A stretch of 64,000 nucleotides of DNA from Alistipes sp. GTDB lineage: Bacteria > Bacteroidota > Bacteroidia > Bacteroidales > Rikenellaceae. The translations under genes and the position numbers were made by a program. A model generated the notes under the pieces. The model saw only the letters and a list, made by a program, of their open reading frames with translations. It was not told where the DNA came from and did not search any database. Positions 41,965 to 50,857 of this stretch are shown in pieces. Location of the stretch: contig JAFXIS010000054.1 of assembly GCA_017532885.1 (NCBI GenBank), positions 62,001 through 126,000 of the forward strand, given 5' to 3'. Position 1 is the first letter of the stretch; each line of letters starts with the position of its first letter.

Positions 41965-44391
41965 TTACAAGCCCAACCACATGCCGATATTATACGCCAC
42001 AAATGCCAAAATCCATGCAAGTGCCGTATTATACACCACAGAGAAGAGCGCCCACTTCCAGCCACCTGCCTCTTGCTTAATGGCAGCAATAGTACCAATG
42101 CAGGGGAAGTAGAGCAGAATAAAGATTATCATCGCCAAAGCCGACGCTTTAGAGTAGTTGCCCGAAGCCGCCAAATGTGCCGACAACGACGCTGTTTCAT
42201 CCTCGGCATCATCAACAGAGTAGAGCACACCCAATGTAGATACAATTATCTCTTTCGCCGAAGCTCCCGACAATATAGCAACACTTGCTCTCCAGTCCAA
42301 TCCGAGGGGCGCCATCACAGGCTCGATAAACTTGCCGATTTTACCCAAATAAGAGTTCTCGGATTGTCGAGCGAGCGTATTCACCGCAGCATCCGACTCT
42401 ACATTTTCGATATAGTTTTCAGCAACTGCACCTCCATTAACCTCCACTTGAGATTCATGGGGATAATAGCTTAAAAACCAAATCACTACTGCAGCTACTA
42501 AAATCAAACCTCCAATCTTGCGGATATATTGCTCACTGCGACTCCACATATGTCGCAAAGTAGCGTTTAGGGTAGGGATTCGGTAGGGTGGCAGTTCCAT
42601 TACAAAGGGAGTTTCGTCTGCTCCGAACATAAACCGTCTAAGCAATCGCGCCGTAACCAAACCGACAACGCAGCCTAAAATATATATCGCAAAAAGCATC
42701 GTTCCGGCATGCTCGGGGAAAAATGTTCCTGCCAACAGCACAAACACCGGCAAACGGGCACTGCACGACATAAACGGGTTAATAAGTATTGTGATTATGC
42801 GGCTACTGCGGCTCTCGATAGTTCGCGCCGCCATAATTGCCGGAACATTACATCCAAAGCCCATAACAAGCGGAATAAACGACTTGCCATGCAGACCGGC
42901 AAGGTGCATAACCTTATCCATGATAAATGCAGCACGCGCCATATAGCCCGAATCCTCCATAAGCGATATAAACAGATAGAGAATCAATATATTAGGCAAG
43001 AAAACCGCAACCGAACCGACTCCTCCGATTATGCCATCAACAATCAGGTCGCGCAACGGTCCATCCGCCATTAAAGCACCAACACTCTCACCCAACCATG
43101 CAAAACCCGCCTCAATCCATCCTTGAGGATATGCTCCGAGAGTAAAGGTACTCCAAAACATCACAAACATCACCGCAAGGAACAACGGGAAGCCAAAATA
43201 TTTGTGAGTAACGATACGGTCAATCCACGATGTATGCTTATGAGTATGCTTCTTGCTGGGGGTAAATGTTTCAGCCAAGGCGCCTTCGATAAAGCCGTAT
43301 TTCTCGTTGGTTATAGCCCCTTCGACATCCTCATCCAACGCTGCAATTATTCGCGCTGCGCCCTTGACACTCTGATTCTTCCACTCGGTAAAATGCTTCG
43401 ATGAGCGCAACATTTCCATAACTCCACTATCGCCCTCTAACATTTTAATCGCCCAATAACGGGGCGGAAAACATTTCGGCAATTCATCGCCATGGCGTTT
43501 CATCATTTTCGAGAGCGCTCCTATCTCGGTTTCGATAGAAGACGAGTAGTTGATATGAATATGGCGCACCTTGGTATTCTGTCCTTCGTAGGTGAGGATT
43601 ATCTCATCCAACAGAGCATCCAGCCCCTTAGCTTCTCGCGCCACAACGGGCACAACAGGCACACCTATCATGCGGCCTAATTGTTCATAATCCAACTCTG
43701 CGCCACTATGTTCCAGCTCGTCGTACATATTCAGCGCAACAACCATTTTGGGATTAAGGTCAATAAGTTCTGTGGTCAGATAGAGATTTCTCTCAAGATT
43801 TGAAGCCACAACGGCATTTACCACCACATCGGGCAACTCCTCCATTAAATGGCGACGAACATACATCTCCTCGGGAGAGTATGGCGACAAAGCGTAAGTA
43901 CCCGGAAGGTCTGTAATATTGATTTTATAACCCTTATAACGGAACGAGCCCGACTTGGCATCCACGGTTACTCCGCTATAATTTCCGACATGTTCATGAC
44001 CGCCCGACAGAGCATTAAACAGTGAGGTTTTTCCGCTATTCGGATTACCCACCAGAGCAACACTAATCTCTCTTAAGCGTGCGCTAACCACCTGCTCGAT
44101 GTTATTATCCTCATCATCCTCCATAATGGCAGCACCTTCGGAAGAGGATTTAATCTTCAGAGCCTCCTCGGTTGTCATGACCTCGACCATAGCAGCCTCG
44201 CTGCGACGCAACGATACCTCATAGCCCATAATGCCATACTTTATAGGGTCACGCAACGGAGCATTCAACACTGCCACAACCTTCTGCCCCTTAACAAAGC
44301 CCATCTCCAGAATACGACGGCGAAAGCCCCCGTGTCCCGACACTTTGATAACCACAGCCGATTGTCCCGTTTTTAATTCTGATAATAACAT
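41965..44391 (-). CDS. feoB: Fused FeoA-FeoB ferrous iron transporter
   Basis: An 808-residue fusion. Residues 1-75 are a FeoA SH3-like domain (GGFRRRILEMGFVKG, GYEVSLRRSEA). The FeoB G domain follows, with G1 GNPNSGKT at 115-122, DLPGTY (G3) and NMYD (G4). The C-terminal membrane part has the two Gate motifs (FGCNVPAIMAARTI around 515 and SGASAKEIIVSTLGVLY). It imports Fe2+ across the inner membrane, suiting an anaerobe. First gene of feoAB-hemerythrin-LuxR. Confidence 0.95.
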   Translation of the reverse strand: MLLSELKTGQSAVVIKVSGHGGFRRRILEMGFVKGQKVVAVLNAPLRDPIKYGIMGYEVSLRRSEAAMVEVMTTEEALKIKSSSEGAAIMEDDEDNNIEQVVSARLREISVALVGNPNSGKTSLFNALSGGHEHVGNYSGVTVDAKSGSFRYKGYKINITDLPGTYALSPYSPEEMYVRRHLMEELPDVVVNAVVASNLERNLYLTTELIDLNPKMVVALNMYDELEHSGAELDYEQLGRMIGVPVVPVVAREAKGLDALLDEIILTYEGQNTKVRHIHINYSSSIETEIGALSKMMKRHGDELPKCFPPRYWAIKMLEGDSGVMEMLRSSKHFTEWKNQSVKGAARIIAALDEDVEGAITNEKYGFIEGALAETFTPSKKHTHKHTSWIDRIVTHKYFGFPLFLAVMFVMFWSTFTLGAYPQGWIEAGFAWLGESVGALMADGPLRDLIVDGIIGGVGSVAVFLPNILILYLFISLMEDSGYMARAAFIMDKVMHLAGLHGKSFIPLVMGFGCNVPAIMAARTIESRSSRIITILINPFMSCSARLPVFVLLAGTFFPEHAGTMLFAIYILGCVVGLVTARLLRRFMFGADETPFVMELPPYRIPTLNATLRHMWSRSEQYIRKIGGLILVAAVVIWFLSYYPHESQVEVNGGAVAENYIENVESDAAVNTLARQSENSYLGKIGKFIEPVMAPLGLDWRASVAILSGASAKEIIVSTLGVLYSVDDAEDETASLSAHLAASGNYSKASALAMIIFILLYFPCIGTIAAIKQEAGGWKWALFSVVYNTALAWILAFVAYNIGMWLGL

Positions 44392-44429
44392 ATATTATGT
44401 ATAGCTTTTTCTAAAATAATCGTCTTAAC

Positions 44430-44474
44430 TATTTTTGCGATGCAAAAATATACATTTTCCGCGACTTTACCAAT
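44430..44474 (-). promoter_or_regulatory. feoB promoter and palindrome
   Basis: On the minus strand ATTG (44474-44471), 20 nt, TATTTTTG (44450-44443), 52 nt before the ATG. The -7 is half of the palindrome TATTTTTGC-GAT-GCAAAAATA (44430-44450), which could be an operator for an iron or redox regulator. Confidence 0.6.
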
Positions 44475-44520
44475 CCCTTTTTATAGCTATCAACCATTTA
44501 CACAATCACAATATTATGCG

Positions 44521-44552
44521 ATTGCAGACAAGAATTACACTCCCTATCTTTG
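44521..44552 (+). promoter_or_regulatory. Promoter of the pre-purE RNA
   Basis: ATTG (44521-44524), 20 nt, TATCTTTG (44545-44552). Transcription should start near 44559. Confidence 0.65.
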
Positions 44553-44558
44553 CAAACA

Positions 44559-44761
44559 GAAACGCACATCATATTATAGAAGATAGCGATGTTGCAATCT
44601 ATGAGTTTATTTTGTTTGTTTTATGAATAGTTTTCCGGCTACCGCAAGGTAGCATTCGCTTGCGAAGAGAGAATCTTTTCAAGCGCTGCCCGCAAGAATC
44701 TAAGCCATATACTCCGGGCAGAATCAGCCGAGGGGAGGGTGACCTTCCCTCTTTATTGTTT
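44559..44761 (+). ncRNA. Candidate structured small RNA upstream of purE
   Basis: About 200 nt between a good promoter and a terminator hairpin (44732-44750 then CTTTATTGTTT). It folds into adjoining helices: GCTACC-GCAA-GGTAGC (44638-44653); CGCTT/AAGCG with GAAGAGA/TCTTTTC (44657-44685); CTGCCCG/CGGGCAG (44686-44721). A 13-codon frame (44589-44630, MLQSMSLFCLFYE) precedes the first helix and could be a leader peptide. Size would fit a 6S-type or other regulatory RNA, but I recognise no family. The remaining bases to 44855 hold nothing I can name. Confidence 0.45.
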
Positions 44762-44855
44762 CAGAAAAAATGAAAACTATTGAATTTTATCATTTCGTGG
44801 ATAATTTGTTAATATCTTCGCCGCCCGAATATTTTACTCTTATTATTAAATATTG

Positions 44856-44863
44856 TATCTTTG
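44856..44863 (+). promoter_or_regulatory. -7 element of the purine operon
   Basis: TATCTTTG, followed by a 130-nt leader before purE. The -33 at the ideal distance is weak (TTTA). Confidence 0.55.
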
Positions 44864-44912
44864 CGCATGCGTTAAGGGAAACGGGATTAAATCACCTTTT
44901 CGCTCAATTAAT

Positions 44913-44985
44913 ATGAGAACAAATATCAAATAATTTTAATATAAATAACGGCCGCTGCAGCATCTGTTGCAACGGCTGTGTTTTT
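44913..44985 (+). promoter_or_regulatory. Possible attenuator in the purE leader
   Basis: A six-codon frame MRTNIK (44913-44933) is followed by a terminator-like hairpin: GCCG-C-T-GCAGC, loop ATCT, GTTGC-A-A-CGGC (44951-44976; one C-A mismatch) and then TGTGTTTTT. It lies inside the 5' leader, so it could stop transcription before purE under some condition. Confidence 0.5.
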
Positions 44986-45001
44986 AACACTACAAACAAT
45001 T

Positions 45002-45469
45002 ATGAAAGTTGCAGTTATCATGGGTTCTACAAGCGATTGGGGCGTAATGTCAGCCGCAGTCGAGACTTTGGAGGAGTTGGGAATCGAGTACGAGAAGCGC
45101 GTAATCAGCGCACATCGCACGCCTCATTTGATGTTCGAATATGCCACTACGGCTCGCGAGCGTGGCATTGGAGCAATTATCGCAGGTGCGGGAGGCGCAG
45201 CACATGTAGCAGGTGTTACAGCAGCCCTCACAACCGTTCCCGTAATCGGTGTTCCCATCAAGACATCAGCATTGGGAGGTTTGGACTCTTTGCTCTCTAT
45301 CGTTCAAATGCCCGGTGGTATTCCGGTATCTACAACGGCTATCAATGGAGCAAAAAATGCAGCTCTCATTGCAGCTTCAATTTTCGCCCTTACAGATAAG
45401 GAACTGGAGGCTCGCCTCGAGGCTTACCGTAAGGCTCAAACCGAGAAGGTTTTGGAGGCAGAATTATAA
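45002..45469 (+). CDS. purE: N5-carboxyaminoimidazole ribonucleotide mutase
   Basis: The ATG at 45002 ([13 protein letters not shown]) gives 155 residues, the normal bacterial PurE class I size. GSTSDW near the start, the VISAHRTPH histidine loop and the [11 protein letters not shown] segment are the active-site signatures. It rearranges N5-CAIR to CAIR in purine synthesis. Class I PurE normally needs PurK, which is not in this window. First gene of the purE-L-M-N-H-D-folD operon, with a long structured leader. Confidence 0.95.
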   Translation: MKVAVIMGSTSDWGVMSAAVETLEELGIEYEKRVISAHRTPHLMFEYATTARERGIGAIIAGAGGAAHVAGVTAALTTVPVIGVPIKTSALGGLDSLLSIVQMPGGIPVSTTAINGAKNAALIAASIFALTDKELEARLEAYRKAQTEKVLEAEL

Positions 45470-45503
45470 TTTTCAGTGCAATTAAGCTACAAGTAATCGA
45501 GAT

Positions 45504-48500
45504 ATGAAGAATTATCGTATTTATGTAGAGAAATATCCTCGTTTCCAAGTCGAGGCAGAGACACTGCGCAAGGAGCTGAATAACAATTTGGGATTAAGCC
45601 TCGAATCGCTCCGTCTGTTGAATGTCTATGACCTTTTCGGATTCTCGGAGGAGTTATTGGAGAAGAGCCGTTATGCGGTCTTTGGAGAGATTGTTACAGA
45701 CAATGTAAGCGACGAGTGCGACCTCGAGGGCAAGAAATATTTGGCTGTGGAGTTCCTGCCCGGTCAATTCGACCAGCGCGCAAGCTCGGCGGTGGATTGT
45801 GTCCGCTTGATTGAGCCTACGGCTGATGTTCGCATCAAATCGTCAAAGTTGCTTATTTTCGATGACGCCATTACCGACGAGGATATGGCCCGCATCGAGC
45901 ATTACTATATCAACGCAGTAGAGTCACGCCGCAAGGACCTGAGCGTACTGAGCGATATGGAGGCTGCCGAGGTTAAGCCCGTAGCCATCCTGCATGGTCT
46001 CACAGCACTCAAAGATGAGGAGCTGGAGGGTTTCTGCAAGCAGTACGGTCTGGCAATGAATGCCGACGACTTGCGTGAGGTGGTGAACTACTACCAAAAG
46101 GAGGGTCGCGACCCATCAGAGACCGAGCTGCGCATTTTGGATACTTATTGGAGTGACCACTGCCGCCATACAACCTTTACGACCGAGATTGAGGAGATTA
46201 CTATCGACGATTCGTTCCTCTCGGCAGAGTTGGAGTCTACATTGGACAGCTTGAAGGAGATTCGCGCGGAGCTTGGTCGCGAGAACAAGAGCCTTTGCCT
46301 AATGGAGCTTGCCACAATCGGCGCCCGCTACCTCAAGAAAACCGGCGTATTGGACAACCTTGAGCAGAGTGAGGAGAACAACGCCTGCTCAATCTATGTA
46401 AATGTAGATGTGGATGGCGTAATGGAGAAGTGGTTGTTGCAGTTCAAAAACGAAACACACAATCACCCCACAGAGATTGAGCCATTCGGTGGTGCATCAA
46501 CTTGTCTTGGCGGTGCTATTCGTGACCCATTGTCGGGCCGCAGCTATGTATATCAGGCGATGCGTGTAACGGGTGCAGGTGATATCTACAAGCCCGTAGC
46601 CGAGACTTTGAAGGGCAAGTTGCCGCAGCGCATCATTACGACAAAGGCCGCTTCGGGTTATTCAAGCTATGGCAACCAGATTGGTCTTGCCACTACTCAT
46701 GTGCGAGAGATTTATCATCCCGACTATGTAGCCAAGCGTTTGGAGGTTGGAGCCGTTGTAGGTGCTGTCAAGGCGGAGAATGTTCGCCGTGAGTCGCCTA
46801 CGGCGGGTGATGTTATTCTGCTTTTGGGTGGTCGCACAGGTCGTGACGGCATCGGAGGTGCAACGGGTTCATCAAAGGAGCATAATGTAAAATCTATTGA
46901 GGAGTGTTCTTCGGAGGTTCAGAAGGGTAATGCACCCGAGGAGCGTAAATTGGAGCGCCTGTTCCGCCGTCCCGAGGTCACTCGCCTTATTAAGAAATCT
47001 AACGACTTTGGTGCGGGCGGCGTCAGCGTAGCCATTGGCGAGTTGGCAGATGGCTTGGATATCTACCTCGACCGCGTACCGACGAAGTATAGCGGACTAA
47101 ATTCTACGGAGCTTGCCATCAGCGAGTCGCAGGAGCGTATGGCCATCGTAATCGAAAAGAGGGATATGGAGGCAATGATAGCTTTCTGTCACGAGGAGAA
47201 TATCGAGGTTACGCATGTAGCAAATGTTACGGATACGGCTCGCCTAAGAATGTTCTATAATGGCGAGATGCTCGTAAACCTTTCGCGCGAGTTTATCGAC
47301 TCGGCAGGTGCAAAGCACTATACCAAGATTCGCATTGCCGCCGTTGAGGAGAAAGACCCATTCCGCCGCGAGGTGAAGGGTGAGAGCATCGCCGAGAAGG
47401 TTAAGAATAATTTGGAGGATGACAATGTCGTATCACAGCGCGGTATGATTGAGATGTTTGACTCGACAATCGGTCGTTCAACCGTTTTGATGCCTTTCGG
47501 TGGCAAGACTCAGAACACAGAGACTCAGGTATCGGTGCAGAAGTTGCCCGTAGGCAATGCCGTAACAAACACTGCCAGCATTATGGCATTCGGTTATAAC
47601 CCGTTCCTCGCCTCATGGAGCCCCTATCATGGCGCTGCATATGCAGTCGTTGAGGCTGCAGCGAAGGTTGTAGCTGCGGGTGCTCGTTACGATAAGATGC
47701 GCTACTCTTATCAGGAGTATTTCGAGCGCATGAACAGCGAAACATCATGGGGTAAGCCTTTGGCGGCTTTGCTCGGCGCATTGAAGATGCAGGTTGAGTT
47801 GGGTTTGCCTTCAATTGGCGGTAAGGATTCAATGAGTGGTACTTTCCAGGATATCAATGTTCCGCCAATGCTTATGGCATTCGGTATTACTACCGTTGAT
47901 GCTCGCACGGTAATCAGCCCTGAGCTGAAGCAGGCAGGACATAAGCTCTACTTGATTAAGCACAACCCCTTGAACAACTATATGCCCGACACCGAGCAAT
48001 TGAAGGAGAACTTCTCGTTCGTATCGTCGGCTATCGAGCAGGGTAAGGTTGTTGCCGGCTACGCCGTAGGCTTCGGTGGCGTTCAGGAGGCTATCTCGAA
48101 GATGTCGTTTGGTAACAGAGTGGGTGCTGTGATAAATCTCGCGGAGCAGGAGTTGTTCGACTACGCATACGGCTCTATCGTTGTGGAGGCTGCGGAGGAG
48201 TTGGACTTCGCCGATGCAATCCTTATCGGCGAGACCATCGCCGAGGCTGAGGTTGAGTTCTGCGGCGAGCGCTTCCCGATTGACGAGTTACAGAAGATTA
48301 ACTCTCAAAAATTCTGTCAGGTATATCCCGACCGCGGCTTGCAAGGTGGCGTAACACGCAAGAGCGAGCCCGAAAAGAAGGTTATCAAGTATAGCGGCAC
48401 TCCGGTTGAGGAGGTTAAGGTTTACATTCCCGTATTCCCCGGAACAAACTGCGACTATGATACAGCAAAAGCATTCGAGCGAGCAGGAGCAAAGGTTTCA

Positions 48501-49211
48501 ATGAGCGTATTCTGCGACCTTACAGCCGAGGATATCTTCGCTTCAATCGAAAAGATGAAGCAGATGATTGACGAGTGTCATATCTTCATGCTCAGCGGTG
48601 GTTTCTCGGCAGGTGACGAGCCCGATGGTAGCGGTAAGTTCATTGCAAATGTTTTGAACAACAAGGTCATCACCGACGCTATCCACGCTTTGCTCGACCG
48701 AGGCGGTTTGATTTTGGGTATCTGCAACGGTTTCCAGGCATTGGTTAAATCGGGCTTACTGCCTTACGGTCGCTTGGGACAGGTTGTAAAGGAGTCACCT
48801 ACGCTCTTCCGCAACGACATTAACCGCCACATCTCGCAGATTGTTACTACTCGCGTAGCAACGACTGCTTCACCTTGGCTTTCATCGTTCGAGTTGGGCG
48901 AGGAGCATGCCATTGCGGTGAGCCACGGCGAGGGTAAGTTTGTCATTAGCGATGAGATGGCAGAGGAGTTATTCAAGAATGGTCAGGTCGCATTCCAATA
49001 TGTTGATTCAGAAGGCAACGCAACGCTTACAGCACCTTATAATCCCAATGGTTCAAGCTATGGTATCGAGGGTATAATTAGCGCAAATGGTCAAATCTTG
49101 GGTAAGATGGGCCACACGGAGCGTTACGAGGAGAACCTCTTTAAGAACATTCACGGCAACAAGACTCAGAGCCTGTTCCAGAATGCTGTAAACTATTTTA
49201 AGGGCAAATAA
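45504..49211 (+). CDS. purL: Phosphoribosylformylglycinamidine synthase (large form)
   Basis: A 1235-residue long-form PurL with the glutaminase fused on, so no separate PurQ/PurS is needed. Seen are SDHCRHTTF near residue 212, the ATP/substrate loops ETHNHPTEIEPFGGASTC and FGAGGVSVAIGE, and the C-terminal amidotransferase with FPGTNCDYDTA, LSGGFSAGDEPDGSG and GICNGFQAL, the last holding the nucleophile Cys. It turns FGAR to FGAM using glutamine and ATP. Confidence 0.97.
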   Translation: MKNYRIYVEKYPRFQVEAETLRKELNNNLGLSLESLRLLNVYDLFGFSEELLEKSRYAVFGEIVTDNVSDECDLEGKKYLAVEFLPGQFDQRASSAVDCVRLIEPTADVRIKSSKLLIFDDAITDEDMARIEHYYINAVESRRKDLSVLSDMEAAEVKPVAILHGLTALKDEELEGFCKQYGLAMNADDLREVVNYYQKEGRDPSETELRILDTYWSDHCRHTTFTTEIEEITIDDSFLSAELESTLDSLKEIRAELGRENKSLCLMELATIGARYLKKTGVLDNLEQSEENNACSIYVNVDVDGVMEKWLLQFKNETHNHPTEIEPFGGASTCLGGAIRDPLSGRSYVYQAMRVTGAGDIYKPVAETLKGKLPQRIITTKAASGYSSYGNQIGLATTHVREIYHPDYVAKRLEVGAVVGAVKAENVRRESPTAGDVILLLGGRTGRDGIGGATGSSKEHNVKSIEECSSEVQKGNAPEERKLERLFRRPEVTRLIKKSNDFGAGGVSVAIGELADGLDIYLDRVPTKYSGLNSTELAISESQERMAIVIEKRDMEAMIAFCHEENIEVTHVANVTDTARLRMFYNGEMLVNLSREFIDSAGAKHYTKIRIAAVEEKDPFRREVKGESIAEKVKNNLEDDNVVSQRGMIEMFDSTIGRSTVLMPFGGKTQNTETQVSVQKLPVGNAVTNTASIMAFGYNPFLASWSPYHGAAYAVVEAAAKVVAAGARYDKMRYSYQEYFERMNSETSWGKPLAALLGALKMQVELGLPSIGGKDSMSGTFQDINVPPMLMAFGITTVDARTVISPELKQAGHKLYLIKHNPLNNYMPDTEQLKENFSFVSSAIEQGKVVAGYAVGFGGVQEAISKMSFGNRVGAVINLAEQELFDYAYGSIVVEAAEELDFADAILIGETIAEAEVEFCGERFPIDELQKINSQKFCQVYPDRGLQGGVTRKSEPEKKVIKYSGTPVEEVKVYIPVFPGTNCDYDTAKAFERAGAKVSMSVFCDLTAEDIFASIEKMKQMIDECHIFMLSGGFSAGDEPDGSGKFIANVLNNKVITDAIHALLDRGGLILGICNGFQALVKSGLLPYGRLGQVVKESPTLFRNDINRHISQIVTTRVATTASPWLSSFELGEEHAIAVSHGEGKFVISDEMAEELFKNGQVAFQYVDSEGNATLTAPYNPNGSSYGIEGIISANGQILGKMGHTERYEENLFKNIHGNKTQSLFQNAVNYFKGK

Positions 49212-49230
49212 CAAAAAACTGATATAAATT

Positions 49231-50256
49231 ATGGCTAAAAGTTATGAAAATGCCGGTGTAAACCTCGAAGCCGGCTACGAAGTGGTTCGCAGAATCAAGT
49301 CGCATGTAAAGTCTACAAATCGTCCCGGTGTTATGGGTAACATCGGAGCTTTCGGAGGTATGTTCGACCTCGCATCGTTGGGCTACAAGGAGCCAATTTT
49401 GGTGAGCGGTACAGATGGCGTTGGCACGAAGCTTAAGTTGGCTTTCGAGATGGACAAGCACGACACCATAGGTATTGACGCTGTGGCAATGTGTGTAAAT
49501 GATGTTTTGGCTCAGGGCGCCGAGCCTTTGTTCTTCCTCGATTATGTTGCCGTAGGCCACAACGAGCCTGCAAAGATTGAGGCTATCGTAGCATCAGTGG
49601 CAGAGGGTTGCCGTCAGGCGGGTTGCGCATTGATTGGTGGCGAGACAGCCGAGATGCCGGGCATGTATGGCGGTGGCGAGTACGACATCGCAGGCTTCAC
49701 TTGCGGTGTTGTAGAGCGCGCAAAGCTTATTGACGGCACAAAGGTTAAGGTAGGCGATGTTTTGGTTGGTATCGCTTCAAGCGGCGTTCACTCAAATGGT
49801 TTCAGTTTGGTGCGCAAGATTGTCAGCGACAATCAGTTCGATTTGCACCAGCCACATGCCGATTTGGGCGAGAAACCTCTGGGCGAGGTACTTTTAACCC
49901 CCACACGCATCTATGTAAAGCAGGTTTTGGATGTTATCCGCGAGTGTGATGTTCACGGCATCAGCCACATCACAGGTGGTGGTTTCGACGAGAATATTCC
50001 CCGTATCCTTTCAGAGGGTCAGGGCGTCGAGGTCAAGGAGGGCAGTTGGGAGATTTTGCCCGTATTCCGTTTCTTGGAGAAGTGGGGTGGAGTTGCTCAC
50101 CGCGAGATGTTCAACATCTTCAACATGGGTGTAGGTATGGTTATCGCACTCGATGCAGCAGAGGCTGACAAGGCTATCGAGATTCTTGCAAAGCATGGCG
50201 AGAAGGCTTCGGTTATCGGTCGCATCGTCGAGGGCGAAGGCGTAACTATTATATAA
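49231..50256 (+). CDS. purM: Phosphoribosylformylglycinamidine cyclo-ligase
   Basis: A 341-residue AIR synthetase. The motifs GVGTKLKLA near 70, [25 protein letters not shown] and [11 protein letters not shown] are conserved, and [13 protein letters not shown] follows in the C-terminal domain. It closes the imidazole ring of AIR using ATP. It begins 19 nt after purL and is followed by purN with a 9-nt gap. Confidence 0.96.
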   Translation: MAKSYENAGVNLEAGYEVVRRIKSHVKSTNRPGVMGNIGAFGGMFDLASLGYKEPILVSGTDGVGTKLKLAFEMDKHDTIGIDAVAMCVNDVLAQGAEPLFFLDYVAVGHNEPAKIEAIVASVAEGCRQAGCALIGGETAEMPGMYGGGEYDIAGFTCGVVERAKLIDGTKVKVGDVLVGIASSGVHSNGFSLVRKIVSDNQFDLHQPHADLGEKPLGEVLLTPTRIYVKQVLDVIRECDVHGISHITGGGFDENIPRILSEGQGVEVKEGSWEILPVFRFLEKWGGVAHREMFNIFNMGVGMVIALDAAEADKAIEILAKHGEKASVIGRIVEGEGVTII

Positions 50257-50265
50257 TAAGGTAGG

Positions 50266-50835
50266 GTGAGTGCGAAGCATAAAATAGCGATTTTTGCCAG
50301 CGGTTATGGTTCAAACTTCGAGGCTATCACACGCGCCGCGCAGAGTGGCGAATTGGAGTGCGAGGTGGTCTTGCTGGTTTGTGATAAACCCTCGGCACGC
50401 GTTATTGAGTTGGCTCGGGAGTTGGGCGTAAGGAGTTTTGTATTCTCGGCAAAGGATTTCTCGTCGAAAGAGGAGTATGAGGCTCAAATCGTCGAAGAAC
50501 TCCAAGCCGCCGAGGTGGAACTCGTTTGCCTGGCTGGATATATGCGCATCGTAGGCAAGACACTGCTCGAAGCATATGCCGGTCGCATTATAAACCTTCA
50601 TCCATCACTATTGCCGTCGTTTAAGGGCGCACGCGCCATTGAGCAGGCTTTGGAGTATGGCACAAAGGTCTTTGGAGCTACGATTCACTATGTAGATGCC
50701 TCGCTCGACGGAGGTAAAATCATCGCCCAGCAGGCCATTGCATATGAGGGTAGCGACATCGAGGAACTTACAGCGAAGATTCATGCCATAGAGCACCCGC
50801 TCTATATCAAGGCTATTAAAAATTTATTGAATTAA
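50266..50835 (+). CDS. purN: Phosphoribosylglycinamide formyltransferase (folate-dependent)
   Basis: A 189-residue PurN that starts with GTG at 50266. ASGYGSNFEAI (substrate phosphate loop), CLAGYMRI, then the catalytic INLHPSLLPSFKG with Asn and His, and the Asp in HYVDASLDGG. It formylates GAR using 10-formyl-THF. The formate-dependent alternative PurT is also encoded in the window (61889), so the cell has two ways to do this step. Confidence 0.93.
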   Translation: MSAKHKIAIFASGYGSNFEAITRAAQSGELECEVVLLVCDKPSARVIELARELGVRSFVFSAKDFSSKEEYEAQIVEELQAAEVELVCLAGYMRIVGKTLLEAYAGRIINLHPSLLPSFKGARAIEQALEYGTKVFGATIHYVDASLDGGKIIAQQAIAYEGSDIEELTAKIHAIEHPLYIKAIKNLLN

Positions 50836-50857
50836 CTATTAAAACCAAATACAAGAG

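Noticed and set aside
44435..44626. 63-codon frame in the feoB-purE gap
   Set aside because: It overlaps the feoB promoter palindrome and the small-RNA promoter; no start context and no similarity recognised.
44559..44761. Cobalamin riboswitch
   Set aside because: CTGCCCGCAAGAATCTAAGCC vaguely recalls part of its core, but the B12 box is missing and no B12 gene follows.
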